From NCBI GenBank assembly GCA_963971535.1, contig OZ020589.1, positions 72,121,520-72,185,519 of the forward strand: 64,000 nt of DNA, in the 5' to 3' direction. How positions within the stretch are numbered: position 1 is the stretch's first letter; every line of letters starts with the position of its first letter. The position numbers were made by a program, and so were the translations under genes. The stretch is from Notolepis coatsorum (lineage: Eukaryota; Chordata; Actinopteri; Aulopiformes; Paralepididae). Shown here piece after piece: positions 36,717 through 48,250 of this stretch. The notes beneath the pieces were generated by a model that was not told the origin of the DNA, searched no databases, and saw nothing but the letters and a program-made list of their open reading frames with translations.

Positions 36717-37435
36717 TAAAGCCCCATTTGTTGCCTGTCGATAGCCCTTTCAGGTGACAAAATCCGTTCAGCGGTTCTCGAGTTACATGCCGATATTTGA
36801 GGCTTGCGCAAAGTACACGATATTGCGCAAATAAATGAATAAATGAATTGAAGTATATGAGAAAACTGAGCTTTTCTTTTGTACACAGTTTACCAAAATC
36901 TCACCTAATCACTCATTTCTGAACGGATCTTTATGAAATTTGGACATGTACTACATAAGACGTCAGGCTATGGATCTCAGGAGTTTTTTTAAGCCATACA
37001 AATTTCTGGGGAAATGCTACTTCTGGACTACTAACTACTACAGAAAAACTTGAGTAACAAGTCTTTCTACAACTCAAGTTCAGACCTATGTTACTCATAT
37101 TTCATTAGCACTAAAAGTGATCTTTCTTTATTGTATCATAAACTTCAGAATGTTATGTTTCAAAAGAGACCAGGCTTATGCATGTGCTATAAGTATAAAA
37201 TATAGTATTTTGGTTTTCAAAAAAGGTATGCAGTCCTCAAAAACGAAAACTAAAATGGACACTTTTCTGCCCGCATGTTAAGAGGTTAAAGTAAAAGAAA
37301 AAAAATCGTCATAATTTAGAAATGAGATCGCATAGGTCTATGAATCAAGATTGCGATTTTTTTTCAATTAATCATGCAGCCCTACTCAGGACTCACCCTC
37401 TTTCCTAGCCTGTCTGTAAAAGACTCAGGACTCAC

Positions 37436-37559
37436 CCTCTTCCCTGCACTTCTCCCTCCACAGTAGGTTGTCTTCCGCTAGGATGCGCCAGTAGCGACAC
37501 GTCTGGGCTGCTTGGAGCAGGTCCTTAGGCTCAAGGAATGACAGCACGTACAAAGCCAG
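37436..37559 (-). CDS. fbxw7: fbxw7 F-box exon
   Basis: 124 nt, 41 codons plus one base, reading LALYVLSFLEPKDLLQAAQT, then CRYWRILAEDNLLWREKCREE. This is the core of the F-box that contacts Skp1 (human 288-328, one K-to-R change). Acceptor ttcaacag, donor GAGG|gtgagt. The last bases and donor are the seed of a 40-bp minisatellite that begins directly after this exon and continues at 32740-33432. The nearest duplicate donor, 39 nt downstream, would add Gly-Glu-Ser and then a TGA stop. Confidence 0.97.
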
Positions 37560-37737
37560 CTGTTGAAAGAGAGGAGATGAGAAGGAGGGATGGTGAGAGG
37601 TGTGAAGACAGATGGGAAGAGAGAAAGAAGCACCCTGTTATTTACTGTGTTTTTCTTTTGAAGTCCAGTTGTGGTTTATTTTTTGCTGCAACACACTTCA
37701 ATCACCTGAAAGCACATTTAATCCCAGTAGTAGTTAG

Positions 37738-37746
37738 AGGTGTGTG

Positions 37747-37785
<39 letters not shown>

Positions 37786-37787
37786 AT
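37738..37787 (+). repeat. GT microsatellite near the F-box exon acceptor
   Basis: About 45 bp of GT with minor interruptions, some 180 nt upstream of the acceptor at 37560 in the sense direction. Confidence 0.95.
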
Positions 37788-38002
37788 GTGTGGGGGGAAT
37801 TGAAAAACAGTCCAGTGTGATTCACACTAATGGACCACAGTTAGGTGATTGCTTCTTCAGTCAGTTACATAACACAGCACAGATCATCTCCTGTAAGTCT
37901 CCACTTCAACCCCATCTGCACTAGTACAGCCCTGAGGATTGGTCTGTTGGAAGTTACTTTACATCTGGGAACCCCACCCTATCGGTCTCTGGCAGCTCCA
38001 TC

Positions 38003-38150
<148 letters not shown>

Positions 38151-38653
38151 GGATTATAATAGAAGGTCAATACAGTAAAAAGAAAACAAAATGAAAGGAG
38201 AGAGCTTAGGATTCCTATATTCTAGCTTTAAATCACAGGCTAAAATACCTCCGGGGATTTGGTTTTGGAGCAAGTGAGCGCTGTTGACATCATGACAGAA
38301 ATACCCATACTGCCTCTTCCTCCACTCTCATCCCCTTCTCCCTCTACCCTGTCTACACCACTCCCACACACACACTCACACCTGCTGGACAGAGACATGG
38401 TGGTGTTGACCATCTGGATAAGTGCTTCTGAGTGAAGTGGCTCCAGGCTAAGTGCTTCTGAATGAGGAGGCTCCTGGCTACTTTGGAACAATCTCTGATG
38501 TGACCTCATGGGATCGGTGTGACACCTTGTTGTGTTGTCAGCTATGATGATTTTGAGTGGAAAACACCAACTAAGGCTGTTGTATATTCCCCCTGGAGAG
38601 CTGTGGGTGTTGACAGGGACATGAGTGTGCTGAGACCACCATGCTGGTTCAGT

Positions 38654-38830
38654 AAAACCCAGCCAGAGATAGGGCTTCAGTCAGATATAAAACCCAGCTA
38701 GAGATAGGGGTTCAGTCAGATATAAAACCCAGCTAGATAGGGCTTCAGTCAGATATCAAACCCAGCCAGAGATAGGGCTTCAGTCAGATATAAAACCCAG
38801 CTAGAGATAGGGTTCCAGCCAGATATAGGG
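38654..38830 (+). repeat. 35-bp tandem repeat, about 5 units
   Basis: Units with AACCCAGCTAGAGATAGGG followed by TTCAGTCAGATATAA; some units have small deletions. Confidence 0.93.
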
Positions 38831-39053
38831 TTCCCATGGGAGCAGAGGTAAAGATGGGTGGAAGAGGAAAGCAAAGCTTAGAAAACATTGTTTTAATCTT
38901 GAATTCATATCTCAAGCCTATATCTTAAGTCTAATTTCACTTACTGCAGCGGGAGGTAATTTAGCTGATTTCCGGCGGAATTTCACTTGTTTGATGATAA
39001 TGTTTGAAGACAATTAACCCTTTGCAAAATTACTGATATCCAACTGTCCTTAA

Positions 39054-40155
39054 CTGCTTCTGCGCCAAGAACGAGTTAACTCGTTATTGCCCGCCAATCG
39101 AATAACGCCAATAACGAGTAAACTCGTTTTTATGATAGTTATTTCCTTTATTCGCTATTGCCATTCATAATTCATCCAACAAGGCTCTGGGAGACTCTGG
39201 CACTCTGTCTGATATTGCAACGGCTCAATACCGCCGCCTGGTGGATTTCAGGCGATGTTGCACTCACTCTAAACCGGATGTGGCGCTCTGTGCATCAGTG
39301 AATATGTTCCGGGTGGAGCTCTCTTGTTATGTGGATCCAGACAAACACTCTAGTGCATTGGATCGCTTTCGAGACGCAAGAATCAATATGCTTTCAGCGT
39401 TTATTGCGTCGTACAAATGGAAAACGGATCTAGCAGATGGAAATCAAATAATTGGAATATTTTTTCTCCAGACTCATCGGCCACAGGTAAGAGGAATCTA
39501 ACGTTAATTCCAGCTCGATTGTCAATTTATTTCATTGCAATCCATCTGATCAACGTATGATGTCGTACTAAAGAAAGCCGTTACTGACAATCAAGGAATC
39601 ATAAACGACCCCCCCCCCCCCCCCCCTTTCCTTCACGCATGATGGAGCATAATGTATACCGATCATATGCATTTGAATTTTTTTATGTAGCGTGTATAGG
39701 AACGAAACGCCAATCGCTTATGTATAATATGCATCGGGGCCTATAACTCGCGTTCTAGGAATTACTGCAGACCACTCTAAAAACATACTTATATTCACAA
39801 CGGTATTAAACGACAATGTATGAATGGAAAAATATAACGTTCCCACATCCGGAACGATAGATACCCGATGTTGAATGGGCGATAGTAATGTTGATATAGC
39901 TATAATATTTAAAAAGTTATAGCCCTGCAAAGAAGGTGAGCGACTCCATAGGCTTACTTACTTATGATGAATTGAAAATGGGGGACCCTGATGTAAACAA
40001 GACGAAAGCCTTTCTCTGGTCTGCATCCCCTTAACAATTGTATGTATTGAGCTGTACTGTACCCATTCTGCAATCTGTTAATAAAGTTTTCAATCAATCA
40101 ATCAAGCGCTGGCAGTAGAGCTATAAGATGCTCATGATGCGTGGCACTCATTGTG
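39054..40155. mobile_element. piggyBac-like TTAA element carrying a LINE tail
   Basis: TTAA at 39050-39053 and 40156-40159. The right end GGCACTCATTGTG matches the family; the left end CTGCTTCTGCGCC is weaker. The interior shares TACCGCCGCCTGGTGGAT with the 1-kb copy. A poly-C run (39609-39627) and the LINE fragment at 39955 are later additions. Confidence 0.7.
39955..40106 (+). mobile_element. 5'-truncated LINE 3' end
   Basis: The sequence from AATTGAAAATGGGGGACC to the terminal TCAA repeats matches, in reverse, the 3' region of the LINE at 2370-2490. It carries an AATAAAG polyadenylation-like signal and a (TCAA)n tail. It sits inside the piggyBac-like element at 39054-40155. Confidence 0.8.
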
Positions 40156-40669
40156 TTAAGACACTACTTCCTACATTACTTCCCTCAAGACATCAGTGTT
40201 CTTCTGACACCATACTGAACAATACCTTCTATCCGACCACAAAGGAACAGAGAGAGCAGTGCTGTATGTAATGCTACAGCACTTGAAGTATTATTATGTA
40301 AAAACTGGTTAGAGGTCTTGTTAAGGAACTTGTAATACTGACGTGTGCTATCCTGACACACCCGGAGGGTGAATCTTCATTTCTTGTAGTAATTTCACTG
40401 GGGCATGCATTTCATTTTGACAGTTTGCTATACATAGTAACACTAACAAAGGGAGGCGAGACATGCAGACATTTTGCAAACTGTGGATTCACTGAAACAA
40501 GTGACATGGTCATAAAGCACATTTATTTGTTTCAATCTTTTATTTGAGTCGTTACTTGATTATTTCAGGAAGGAAAATAAATGAATAATTAAACAAAGTA
40601 AAATCTCTTAACCAGCAACATAATCAGTAATGGCTGTGAGATTGCTACGTGTGTTAGTATTTGCAGAAA

Positions 40670-41206
40670 GAGTAGAACTGTGTGGTGATATTGTTATTAA
40701 GCATGTTAGTTTCTGCAGTGCAGAGAGTAGAACTGTGTGTTGATATGGTAATTAAGCTCGTTAGTTTCTGCAGTGCAGGGTAGAGAGACTAGAACTGTGT
40801 GTTGATATGGTCATTAAGCTCGTTAGTTTCTGCAGTGCAGGGTAGAGAGAGTAGAACTGTGTGTTGATATGGTCATTAAGCTCGTTAGTTTCTGCAGTGC
40901 AGGGTAGAGACTAGAACTGTGTGTTGATATGTTCATTAACCTTGTTAGTTTCTGCAGTGCAGGGTAGAGAGACTAGAACTGTGTGTTGATATGGTCATTA
41001 AACTCGTTAGTTTCTGCAGTGCAGGGTAGAGACTAGAACTGTGTGTTGATATGGTCATTAAGCTTGTTAGTTTCTGCTGTGCAGAGTAGAACTGTGTGTT
41101 GATATGGTCATTAAGCTTGTTAGTTTCTGCAGTGCAGAGTAGAACTGTGTGTTGATATGGTCATTAAGCTTGTTAGTTTCTGCAATGCAGAGTAGAGAGA
41201 GTAGAA
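40670..41206 (-). repeat. About 60-bp minisatellite with acceptor-like motif, 9-10 units
   Basis: In the fbxw7 sense the unit reads TCTCTACCCTGCACTGCAG followed by AAACTAAC and a TTAATGACCATATCAACA stretch. Length varies by loss of GGTAGAGA. It begins about 50 nt past the donor of the exon at 41257. Confidence 0.95.
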
Positions 41207-41256
41207 CAGCCTGTTGATGTGGAATTGTTTGGGAATTGTAAAAGGGAATTGTTTAC

Positions 41257-41391
41257 CTCTTTGGGCAGCAGGGAGATAAAGTCTCGTTGGAACTGTGGCT
41301 CTATCACCTGCATCATGTGCTTCACCTGGGTGGGCTCGCAGCTGTCAATCAACTCATCCAGCGCCAGCAGCTTTTCGGGGCCACTCCAGCT
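41257..41391 (-). CDS. fbxw7: fbxw7 exon, dimerisation domain entering the F-box
   Basis: Exactly 45 codons in phase 0, reading SWSGPEKLLALDELIDSCEP through to SLLPKE and identical to human residues 243-287 as recalled. Acceptor attccag, donor GAG|gtaaac. It carries the rest of the D domain and the first F-box helix lead-in (RDFISLLPKE). An L2-type LINE begins within about 40 nt of the acceptor. A 60-bp minisatellite starts about 50 nt past the donor. Confidence 0.97.
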
Positions 41392-41427
41392 CTGGAATAC
41401 AAACAACAGAGGAACGTGTTCAGAGTG

Positions 41428-42600
41428 AAGTCACATATCAAGCCCATGTCAGTTCTGTCACCAAATCCGCCTTCTTCCACCTCAGAAACATCTCCAGACT
41501 CCGACCATCACTTTCCGACTCCACAGCTGAGACTAGGGCTGCACGATTTTGGGAAATAATCGAATTGCGATTTTTCTGACAGATATTGCGATTGCAATTA
41601 CATTTGCGATTATAATTTTTTTTTAAGCAGCCCCACAGAGGTTTATTGTAAAATGCGGCTTGCATCTGGCCTACGCGCTGGGTCTTTTCAGGACACCGAG
41701 CCTGAAAATGTTTCTTTTTACCTGGGAATCGATACCGGTACCGAACGGTACCTTTTTTTCCTGTACTTTACTCTCCCACTCTGAAGTCTAAACTTCACAA
41801 CACACAATCTAAAACCCCTTACCTCCCTCTCCCAAACCGATCTTGTATCTCAATGGGACTTCCTGGTTAAATAAATGTAAAAAAAGAAAATAAAAAAAAG
41901 CTATTTTTTTGCGATTTGATCATTGCATCATTCCAAATCACGATTTCGATTTAAAATCGATTAATCGTGCAGCCCTATCTGAGACCCTCATCCATGCCTT
42001 CGTCACCTCCCGCCTGGACTACTGCAACGGGGTCCTGTCTGGGGTTCCAAGCAAAACCCTGGACAGGCTTCAGTATGTTCAAAACTCAGCTGCCAGGGTT
42101 CTCACCCGGACCAAACCCTGGCAGCACATCACCCCCACCCTCATCCACCTCCACTGGCTCCCCATCAAATCCTGCATCACCTACAAAACCCTCCTGCTCA
42201 CTTACAAATCCCTCCACGCACTGGCACCTCAGTACCTCACTGACCTCCTCCACCCCTACACTCAGTCACGGTCCCTGCGATCCACAGACACTGATCAGCT
42301 CTCCATTCCCCGAACCAGACTGCAGACCTTTGGGGACAGAGCTTTCAGTGTGGCAGCTCCCACCCTCTGGAACTCCCTCCCAGCAGAACTCCGCAACGCC
42401 CCAACTCTGGACTCATTAAAAAAACTCCTCAAAACCCACCTCTTCAACTTGGCCTTTAACCCCTAATTTCTCACTTTGTATGTTGTGCCTGTCCACCATG
42501 TTTGTTACTTTTGTTATTTCCCCCCCCTATGTAAAGCGACCTTGGGTCTTCCGAAAGGCGCTATATAAAAACCAAGTTATTATAAAAGTGTTTTATTTAC
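41428..42600 (+). mobile_element. L2-type LINE 3' portion, interrupted by a hAT element
   Basis: The plus strand carries, on either side of the 41534-41977 insert, AFFHLRNISRLRPSLSDSTA and ETLIHAFVTSRLDYCNGVLS, then VQNSAARVLTRTKPWQHITP, IHLHWLPIKSCITYKTLLLT and APTLWNSLPAELRNAP to LFNLAF and a stop near 42466. This is the reverse transcriptase C-terminal region of L2-type elements. The 3' UTR ends AAAGCGACCTTGGGTCTTCC and GGCGCTATATAAAAACCAAG, the usual L2 stem-loop tail. The downstream part is open for more than 160 codons, so the copy is relatively young, though severely 5'-truncated. Confidence 0.88.
41534..41977. mobile_element. hAT-type MITE inside the L2 copy
   Basis: Ends TAGGGCTGCACGATTTTGGG and AATCGATTAATCGTGCAGCCCTA (trimmed inner part), flanked by GCTGAGAC and TCTGAGAC, an 8-bp TSD with one difference. 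Confidence 0.87.
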
Positions 42601-44846
42601 TGGCTATAGTTTTACTATGATATGTAAACTTCAGTGGAACGCTAGTGCATTTAGTTCCAAAGTGCACGCCTACTAGATCTGCAACAAGTTGACGTGCTCG
42701 TCATGTGTGCACATGCATATGATGCATACACATAATATTCCACCCAAGTCCGTTGCCTGGGGCACCTGGCCCTCACTGGGAGCGGACACATTAAAAAGGG
42801 GGGCATTTCCACATCAAGTGCCAGGCTTCATCAAGCCTGTTATTACAGCACCGTGGGGGAATTTCTTCTGGCTTGAATACCCGGTTGTTATTTGAACTTG
42901 GAGCTGCGGAACAGTGCTGTGTATTTGGATTGAGAAGCACGGACACGCTTGTTTTCCTTTGGAAGAAGCGCTGAAACGTAACAGTGATTACAGGCCCGGG
43001 GGGCGGGAAGGAAAATGTTGCCGCATATAAACCACCCATAGTTTAAGGCTCCCTCTCTTGCCAGAAGTGTGCATTCTGGAGGTAATCATGGGTGGGTGGT
43101 GGGGGGTTAACATGACCCCTGGCCAGCCCCCTGCTGTGGGGAGGATCACCTAGTAGAGCCTTCCTGGAGCTTTTACATCATCTTGTTTACACCATCTGGT
43201 AGTAATAGCACTTTCACTCACGCATCGGTGAAATAACTGCAGGTGAATAGAAAGTAATGGTCATTTATACTATTAATTGTAGGGAGACATTAGCCAGCGG
43301 CGAGCCATCAATTAAATTCTTCTTCTGTTGAACTGAATTCACCACTCTGTGTTCAGTCTTTCTGGTTAATTTATCATACTTTTTCTCTAATTTGGATACA
43401 TATTTTATTTTGATAGTGTATCTGGGGTATTCTCTGCATCTCGCGGAGAAAATCACCATTTGTGGAGCTAGTATGGTGCATGTCTTTGGGAACGGCCTAT
43501 AGGAAAGGGTGTCAGTTATGTCCCATTTTGTGACTTACGACTTCAGACTGGTCAGTTAGGAAGGTTCTTTGGATTAAACCATCTGTGGCACCAGCTGAAA
43601 ACCCCATCAGTTCAGCTCAAATCACATGTGTTGGCGTCGGGATGAGGACAGTACAGACGGTACTTTCATGCTGTGGGGCCTACAGGCCAGGACTAGACTG
43701 GGGAATGTACAGAATGCATAATGGGAGGTTTAACTCTGTCAGATGATAGACAGTGAGGCTTATGGCACGTGAGGGTTGAGGCAGACGAGCTGAAAACAAC
43801 ATGCAAAGAGACTCAAGCTCTAAAACCCAGTTTTTCCACCATATCTGTGGTTTTAGTCACTCTAAAGCAAGAACCAATCGTTGTGGTGTCGTATTATACA
43901 AGACATCAAATGGAACCTGTGAGGATAAATGTGACTTTAAAGAGTGTGTTATCTACATGTCACTATACAAATGGATAGATCTGCCAGAAGCAGTGTCTTG
44001 GGTGGAAACAAGTTGTTGTGAGATGGTAGAGACGCCACGTTGTCACGCGTCGCTGGGACTCCTGGCATCATTAGCACCGCAGTCTAAAGAGCTGGAAGCT
44101 GATCATGCTGCCTCTCTGCAGAGTCCTGAGCTCTAATCATATGCAGCAGCATTTTATTCCACTACATCCTGTAAAGCTGCGTTGTTCTCCAAATTAAAAA
44201 TGTGACGAAAGCAAGCCAGACGCAGTGGGGAAATCTCGCTGACTCAAACTCCCTGGAGTGGAACTGCCAGTGTGGAAAGAGTTGTGACATTTTGGTGCAT
44301 TTTAGGAGCCATTATTGTGTACACACAATGCTTTGAAGGAAAAGAGCAAAGCTCTAATTTCTTCCTGTTTATTTCCCCAAAGATTAAGTTTATGGCTGGC
44401 TTCAGTTGATTTAGATACAGTACAAAGCTGATGATGAAAAAGAACTTGTGCAAATAGGGCAGCTTTATCACAGCCAAATCAAATAAAATCTGCTGTTGTT
44501 TCCTCTTGGATGAAAGGGGTTTTACACATGAAGTCGAAAGGAACAACGTGGAAAGCAAACCCAGATGTGACCCACAGACAAACCCCACCAAAACAAAAAC
44601 AGGACTTGCTTCTTAAAAAGCCGGATTAGGGAACCATAGGATTAATGGATAAAGGAGGACCAGTGGATTTTGGAGAATCGGGCAAAGACTTTGACCACAG
44701 ACTAAAGATCTGCTCAACTGTGGATGTGTCCTGTAAGGCTTTTGTCCCAGGCATTGGGTTTTTCATTTCAATTCCACGCTACAGCACCTATGATAATGTG
44801 GAGGGGCCAAAACAACAAGGCAGCAATTATCTTGTAAGTCCATGGG

Positions 44847-44924
44847 GAGGGAAGGGATGGACAGAGGCGTGAGGGAAGGGATGGACAGAGGTGTGAGGGA
44901 AGGGATGGACACAGGCGTGAGGGG
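44847..44924 (+). repeat. 24-bp tandem repeat, 3 units
   Basis: Units GAAGGGATGGACAGAGG plus CGTGAGG, about 25 nt beyond the donor of the exon at 44950. Confidence 0.93.
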
Positions 44925-44949
44925 GGAAACATTGCATACCGGTATATAC

Positions 44950-45091
44950 CTGAAATGTTCGGAGCCATTCTTGGAGGCCCGTGGGCGGCTGGATGGAGGT
45001 GATGCGCCGCCTCTGTTGCCCCTGGCCATTGGCTGTTCGGATGTGGCCAAACGTGGTGGGTGTGGCTGGGCAGGGGACGATCCCTGTCGGG
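44950..45091 (-). CDS. fbxw7: fbxw7 exon, linker and start of dimerisation region
   Basis: 142 nt: one base completing Ser plus 47 codons. It reads PTGIVPCPATPTTFGHIRTA, then an NGQGQQRRRITS block and GLQEWLRTFQ. This matches human residues 195-242 with few changes (HI for DL, RT for KM). Acceptor cttgcag, donor CAG|gtatat. The GLQEWL helix begins the D domain used for homodimerisation in the human protein. A short array of three 24-bp repeats begins about 25 nt beyond the donor. Confidence 0.95.
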
Positions 45092-47045
45092 CTGCAAGTA
45101 ATATGACAAGAACATACCTTAGAGGACGCCACGAGAACAGTTTGAGATGATTGCAGTAATCACAGACAACGCTTCTCTGCAAGCCGAGACAAGTATCAAG
45201 GGAGGGAAATATGGATGAGGACAAATGCAGGGGACATTATTGAGAGGTTTTAGACAAGATGCAATTCTGCTCTAGTTAATAACTGTGGACTAATTACAAT
45301 GCCTATAAAAAGAACATAAAAGCTGCCTTAGTTGGGGTCACTGGAAAGCAAATACTAATGAGATGTTTTCATGCCAAAAATAAACTCACTAACTGCATAG
45401 TTACATCTGTGCTCTTTTTATCCTCAAGTCTCTAGAAGCAGCTGTTCATCCATACTCCCATCATCAATAACCACCTACATGTTTCTCCAAACATAATGGC
45501 TGGAATTTCAACCAGCCTAATTAATCTCATGCTCATTTCCGATTTGATTGAACAATTAAGAGTACTCCAGTTGAGGGGAGATTTATCCTGTGCTGTGAGA
45601 TTCAGCCTGCGTCGACTGCATCTCCGTTTTATGTCATCTCGCTGTTTCGCATTGGGACTTTTGGGACAAGAACCACTTTAATTCACAGGTTTTAAAAAGG
45701 CTATTTCATGCTTAGCCCCCTAAGATTACAAAGAAGAAAAGAGGAATGCAGGCTAACGGCAGTTCTGCTGCGAAGCGTCAATATCAGCTCGAACATGAAC
45801 TATAATTATTCCTGCTGAGTGCATTGATTCACATGCTTCTCACTGTGTCTACAACTGGAGGTAGTTGCCTGTTATACCCATTATGAAACGGCAGATCTAT
45901 TTCCACAGAGACACGGAAACTACTCAGTTGGTATTGATGCAATATGGCTGTCCAACTGTCCAGGACTTCAGGCATTGGGTTATCTGATTGAGTTTTAACC
46001 TGAGTAGGATGCTGCGAGAAGCAGAGAAAGGATTTCTTGGACAGTCATCGAACCGCAGCCTTGGTGGCTCTGAAGTAGCGGAGAAAAGGTATTGTCCTTC
46101 AAGCTGTGCTCCTCAAGAACTGCTCTTTTCACTCCGGACACAAAGTGCACACACTTCCAAAGAGTCACATTCAATATTGGCCTCCCCTTTTCGCAAGGAG
46201 CCCCGGGCCTCCAGGGTCCTGCTTGGAACTTCAAAGGACGACTATGTGTGCATCACTAACGTTGGCACGATAGGGAAATGGTACGGCGGGCAACTCAGCA
46301 CTTCTCCCATAGGCCTGGTGACAGGAGAGCGGAGTGATGGGAGTCCGGTTCATAATGGATTCATCTTTCATGGGATTGGAAGCAGAGACTGGGCCGATTA
46401 TACAGCAGCGTAGCTGGCGAAGATGATGTACTCCTTCAGTCAGAATTTCAGGCAAATCTTGGTGATTATTTGTCTCTGGTATGAATACATACTAGTGGGT
46501 TTCCTCTGTATTCAGTCTGTGATGTTGGGCCTCCAATGAAATAGTTTAAAAATCATTCTTTCTCACAATATTGTGGTTCCGAAGACAACATCTGCAACTG
46601 CCAGTTGGATGTTGCAAGTGTACTTGATCACGATTCCATTTTTTGTTAAAGTTTTGTTTCATGATATTCAATACCATGTCTTCCGTAATATCCCTTGTAT
46701 TCCCGTTTGAAGTTATGCTAAATCGTTATCTCCCGTTTCATTTCACTGTCAAGCATGGAGATAACAACCCCTTAGAAGCGTCATCTGAATAATTTCCCCA
46801 CTCTGCCCCTGCGTGGCGTCTTTGTTCAATAAAAAACAGATGATTTGGGGGAAGGCCTCGTGAAGACGTCGAGGCTGGTACTGTAGCTTTATTGTGTTTC
46901 TCTCTGAGGCTCTATTTTTCATTCTGACTGTGCAGCGTCTGTTAAAATGTCCGGAAAGGCCAAATGAAGACAGAGATGTAGGCGTGTCTCCTTTGTGTAT
47001 CTGGGGGGTCTGAAGGGCAATGCATCTGGGTGCTTTTTCTTTTAC
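45092..47045 (-). other. fbxw7 intron, about 2 kb, apparently repeat-free
   Basis: No transposon or tandem array is visible, in contrast to every other long intron here. No coding frame matches anything known. Confidence 0.75.
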
Positions 47046-47128
47046 CTTGGATACTCCGAGCCTTTGCAGGGCTTTTTTCCTGAAGGGAAAGATCGGACCT
47101 CGGGGCCATGGTCCAACTTTCTCTTCAT
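47046..47128 (-). CDS. fbxw7: fbxw7 first common exon (basic KRKL segment)
   Basis: Sense-strand translation starts MKRKLDHGPEVRSF, followed by a lysine-rich stretch and SEYP, matching the first exon shared by vertebrate isoforms (human residues 168-194). The acceptor is tcttgcag at the high-coordinate side and the donor is AAG|gtaaaag. It is 83 nt long: 27 codons plus two bases, completed to Ser by the next exon. KRKL is part of a known nuclear localisation signal in the human protein. The ATG that opens the exon is internal in the known isoforms, which splice from separate first exons, so it is not proposed as the start. Differences from human (Pro for Ser, Gly for Val) fit an unconstrained linker. 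Confidence 0.93.
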
Positions 47129-47395
47129 CTGCAAGACAAAGAAGAGAGGAGGGGGGAGAGAGAGAGAGAGACATTAGAAACTATGGGAGAAGAACGACAA
47201 GGAGAGGAGCATATTTACACCCCGACATGGAACCTCTCTCATTGCACAGCATGAGAAGGGATCTGCCTCATGGCTCCCTCTGAGAAGGGATCTGCCTCAT
47301 GGCGCTGGACTGTAGATGGCAGTCCTGCCAAACGGTGCACGATTCATCATATTTTGTGTCCTGATTACTTCCTGAGGAGATTAGTCATCTTGCTC

Positions 47396-47656
47396 CTAAC
47401 ATCAACATGCCAGCTACTGTCTCAATAAAGAACCTTCTCTCCTGTGGCTGTGTCTCCCCTCGCAGCCGCGCTACTGTCTCAATAAAGAACCTTCTCACCT
47501 GTGTCTCCCCTCTCATCCTTACTACTGTCTCAAAGAACCTTCTCTCTTGTGTCTCTCCTACTCTGTCTTCCTCTCAGCTGTCCTAATGTCTCAAGAACCT
47601 TCTCTTTTGTGTCTTCTCTACTCTGTCTCCCTCTCAGCCTTACTACTTTTTCAATA
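47396..47656 (+). repeat. Degenerate 55-60-bp tandem repeat, about 5 units
   Basis: Units share CTACTGTCTCAATAAAGAAC and CTTCTCTCCTGTGTCTC, with internal expansion and loss. The array lies 270 nt upstream (sense) of the first common fbxw7 exon. Confidence 0.85.
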
Positions 47657-47773
47657 AAAGAAAATATAAACACTAAGGGGAGTGGACTGTCTAAAAAGGG
47701 GAATTCTGAACACATTCTACACTGGAGGCTTACAGGGGTGAGCGCCACGGACACAAGTCAACATACATACAAA

Positions 47774-47776
<3 letters not shown>

Positions 47777-47819
<43 letters not shown>
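47777..47819 (+). repeat. GT microsatellite
   Basis: Uninterrupted (GT)n of about 42 bp, followed by scattered CACA tracts to 48140. Confidence 0.95.
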
Positions 47820-48250
47820 ATGTCACACACCGGTGATCACACACATACACACACACCCCCATGACATACAAGACTGATCACACAAGCACACATGGCCCCA
47901 GCTTTGGAAACATATGCGTACACAGAGACATACACAGACACACACGCGCACACACACACAAAAGAACAAGCAAGGAGCAAAAGCACCCATTCAGGCTTGG
48001 GCACAAGACTGCACCCCCCTTCGGTGGAGAGGACAGTTTGATTTATATGGATGGTTGGGGAGAAGAAATAGAGCAACTCCATTCTTTACCGTCCTTGCTT
48101 TCTTCAAGCACACATGCACGCACAGTCGCACACACACACTGATGGACAGCTAAAGCCTGGATCCTGATCATCCAGTTGTGAAAACAAAGGCGTCAGTGTG
48201 GAGGTCTTTGCAGGCTGGATTTCTTTCTCTTCCCAATGATCGTCCTTCAG

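Larger units (their letters stand above)
33433..37384. mobile_element. Nested hAT-type insertion splitting the donor minisatellite
   Basis: The outer ends are TAGGGCTGCACAATT at the left and its inverted counterpart, ending TGCAGCCCTA, at the right. Flanks CCCAGGAC and CTCAGGAC form an 8-bp TSD with one mismatch, as for hAT. Only about 50 bp of the outer element remain at the left before other elements begin. Inside are a GC-rich element with GCCGACCACAGACGGCGG ends, hairpins, a second copy of the outer family (34794-35050), a LINE 3' piece and AT-rich filler. Confidence 0.75.
41392..44949 (-). other. fbxw7 intron, about 3.6 kb
   Basis: The L2 copy fills 41428-42600. In 42600-44840 I recognise no repeat or gene; the sequence is balanced in composition and could hold conserved non-coding elements, which cannot be judged without alignment. 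Confidence 0.8.

Noticed and set aside
41909-42466. Host gene of 185 residues
   Set aside because: The sequence is the C-terminal part of an L2-type LINE reverse transcriptase with the matching L2 tail downstream.
47126-47128. ATG at the start of the first common exon as the translation start
   Set aside because: It is preceded by a good acceptor, and known isoforms enter this exon by splicing; the ATG is internal in them.
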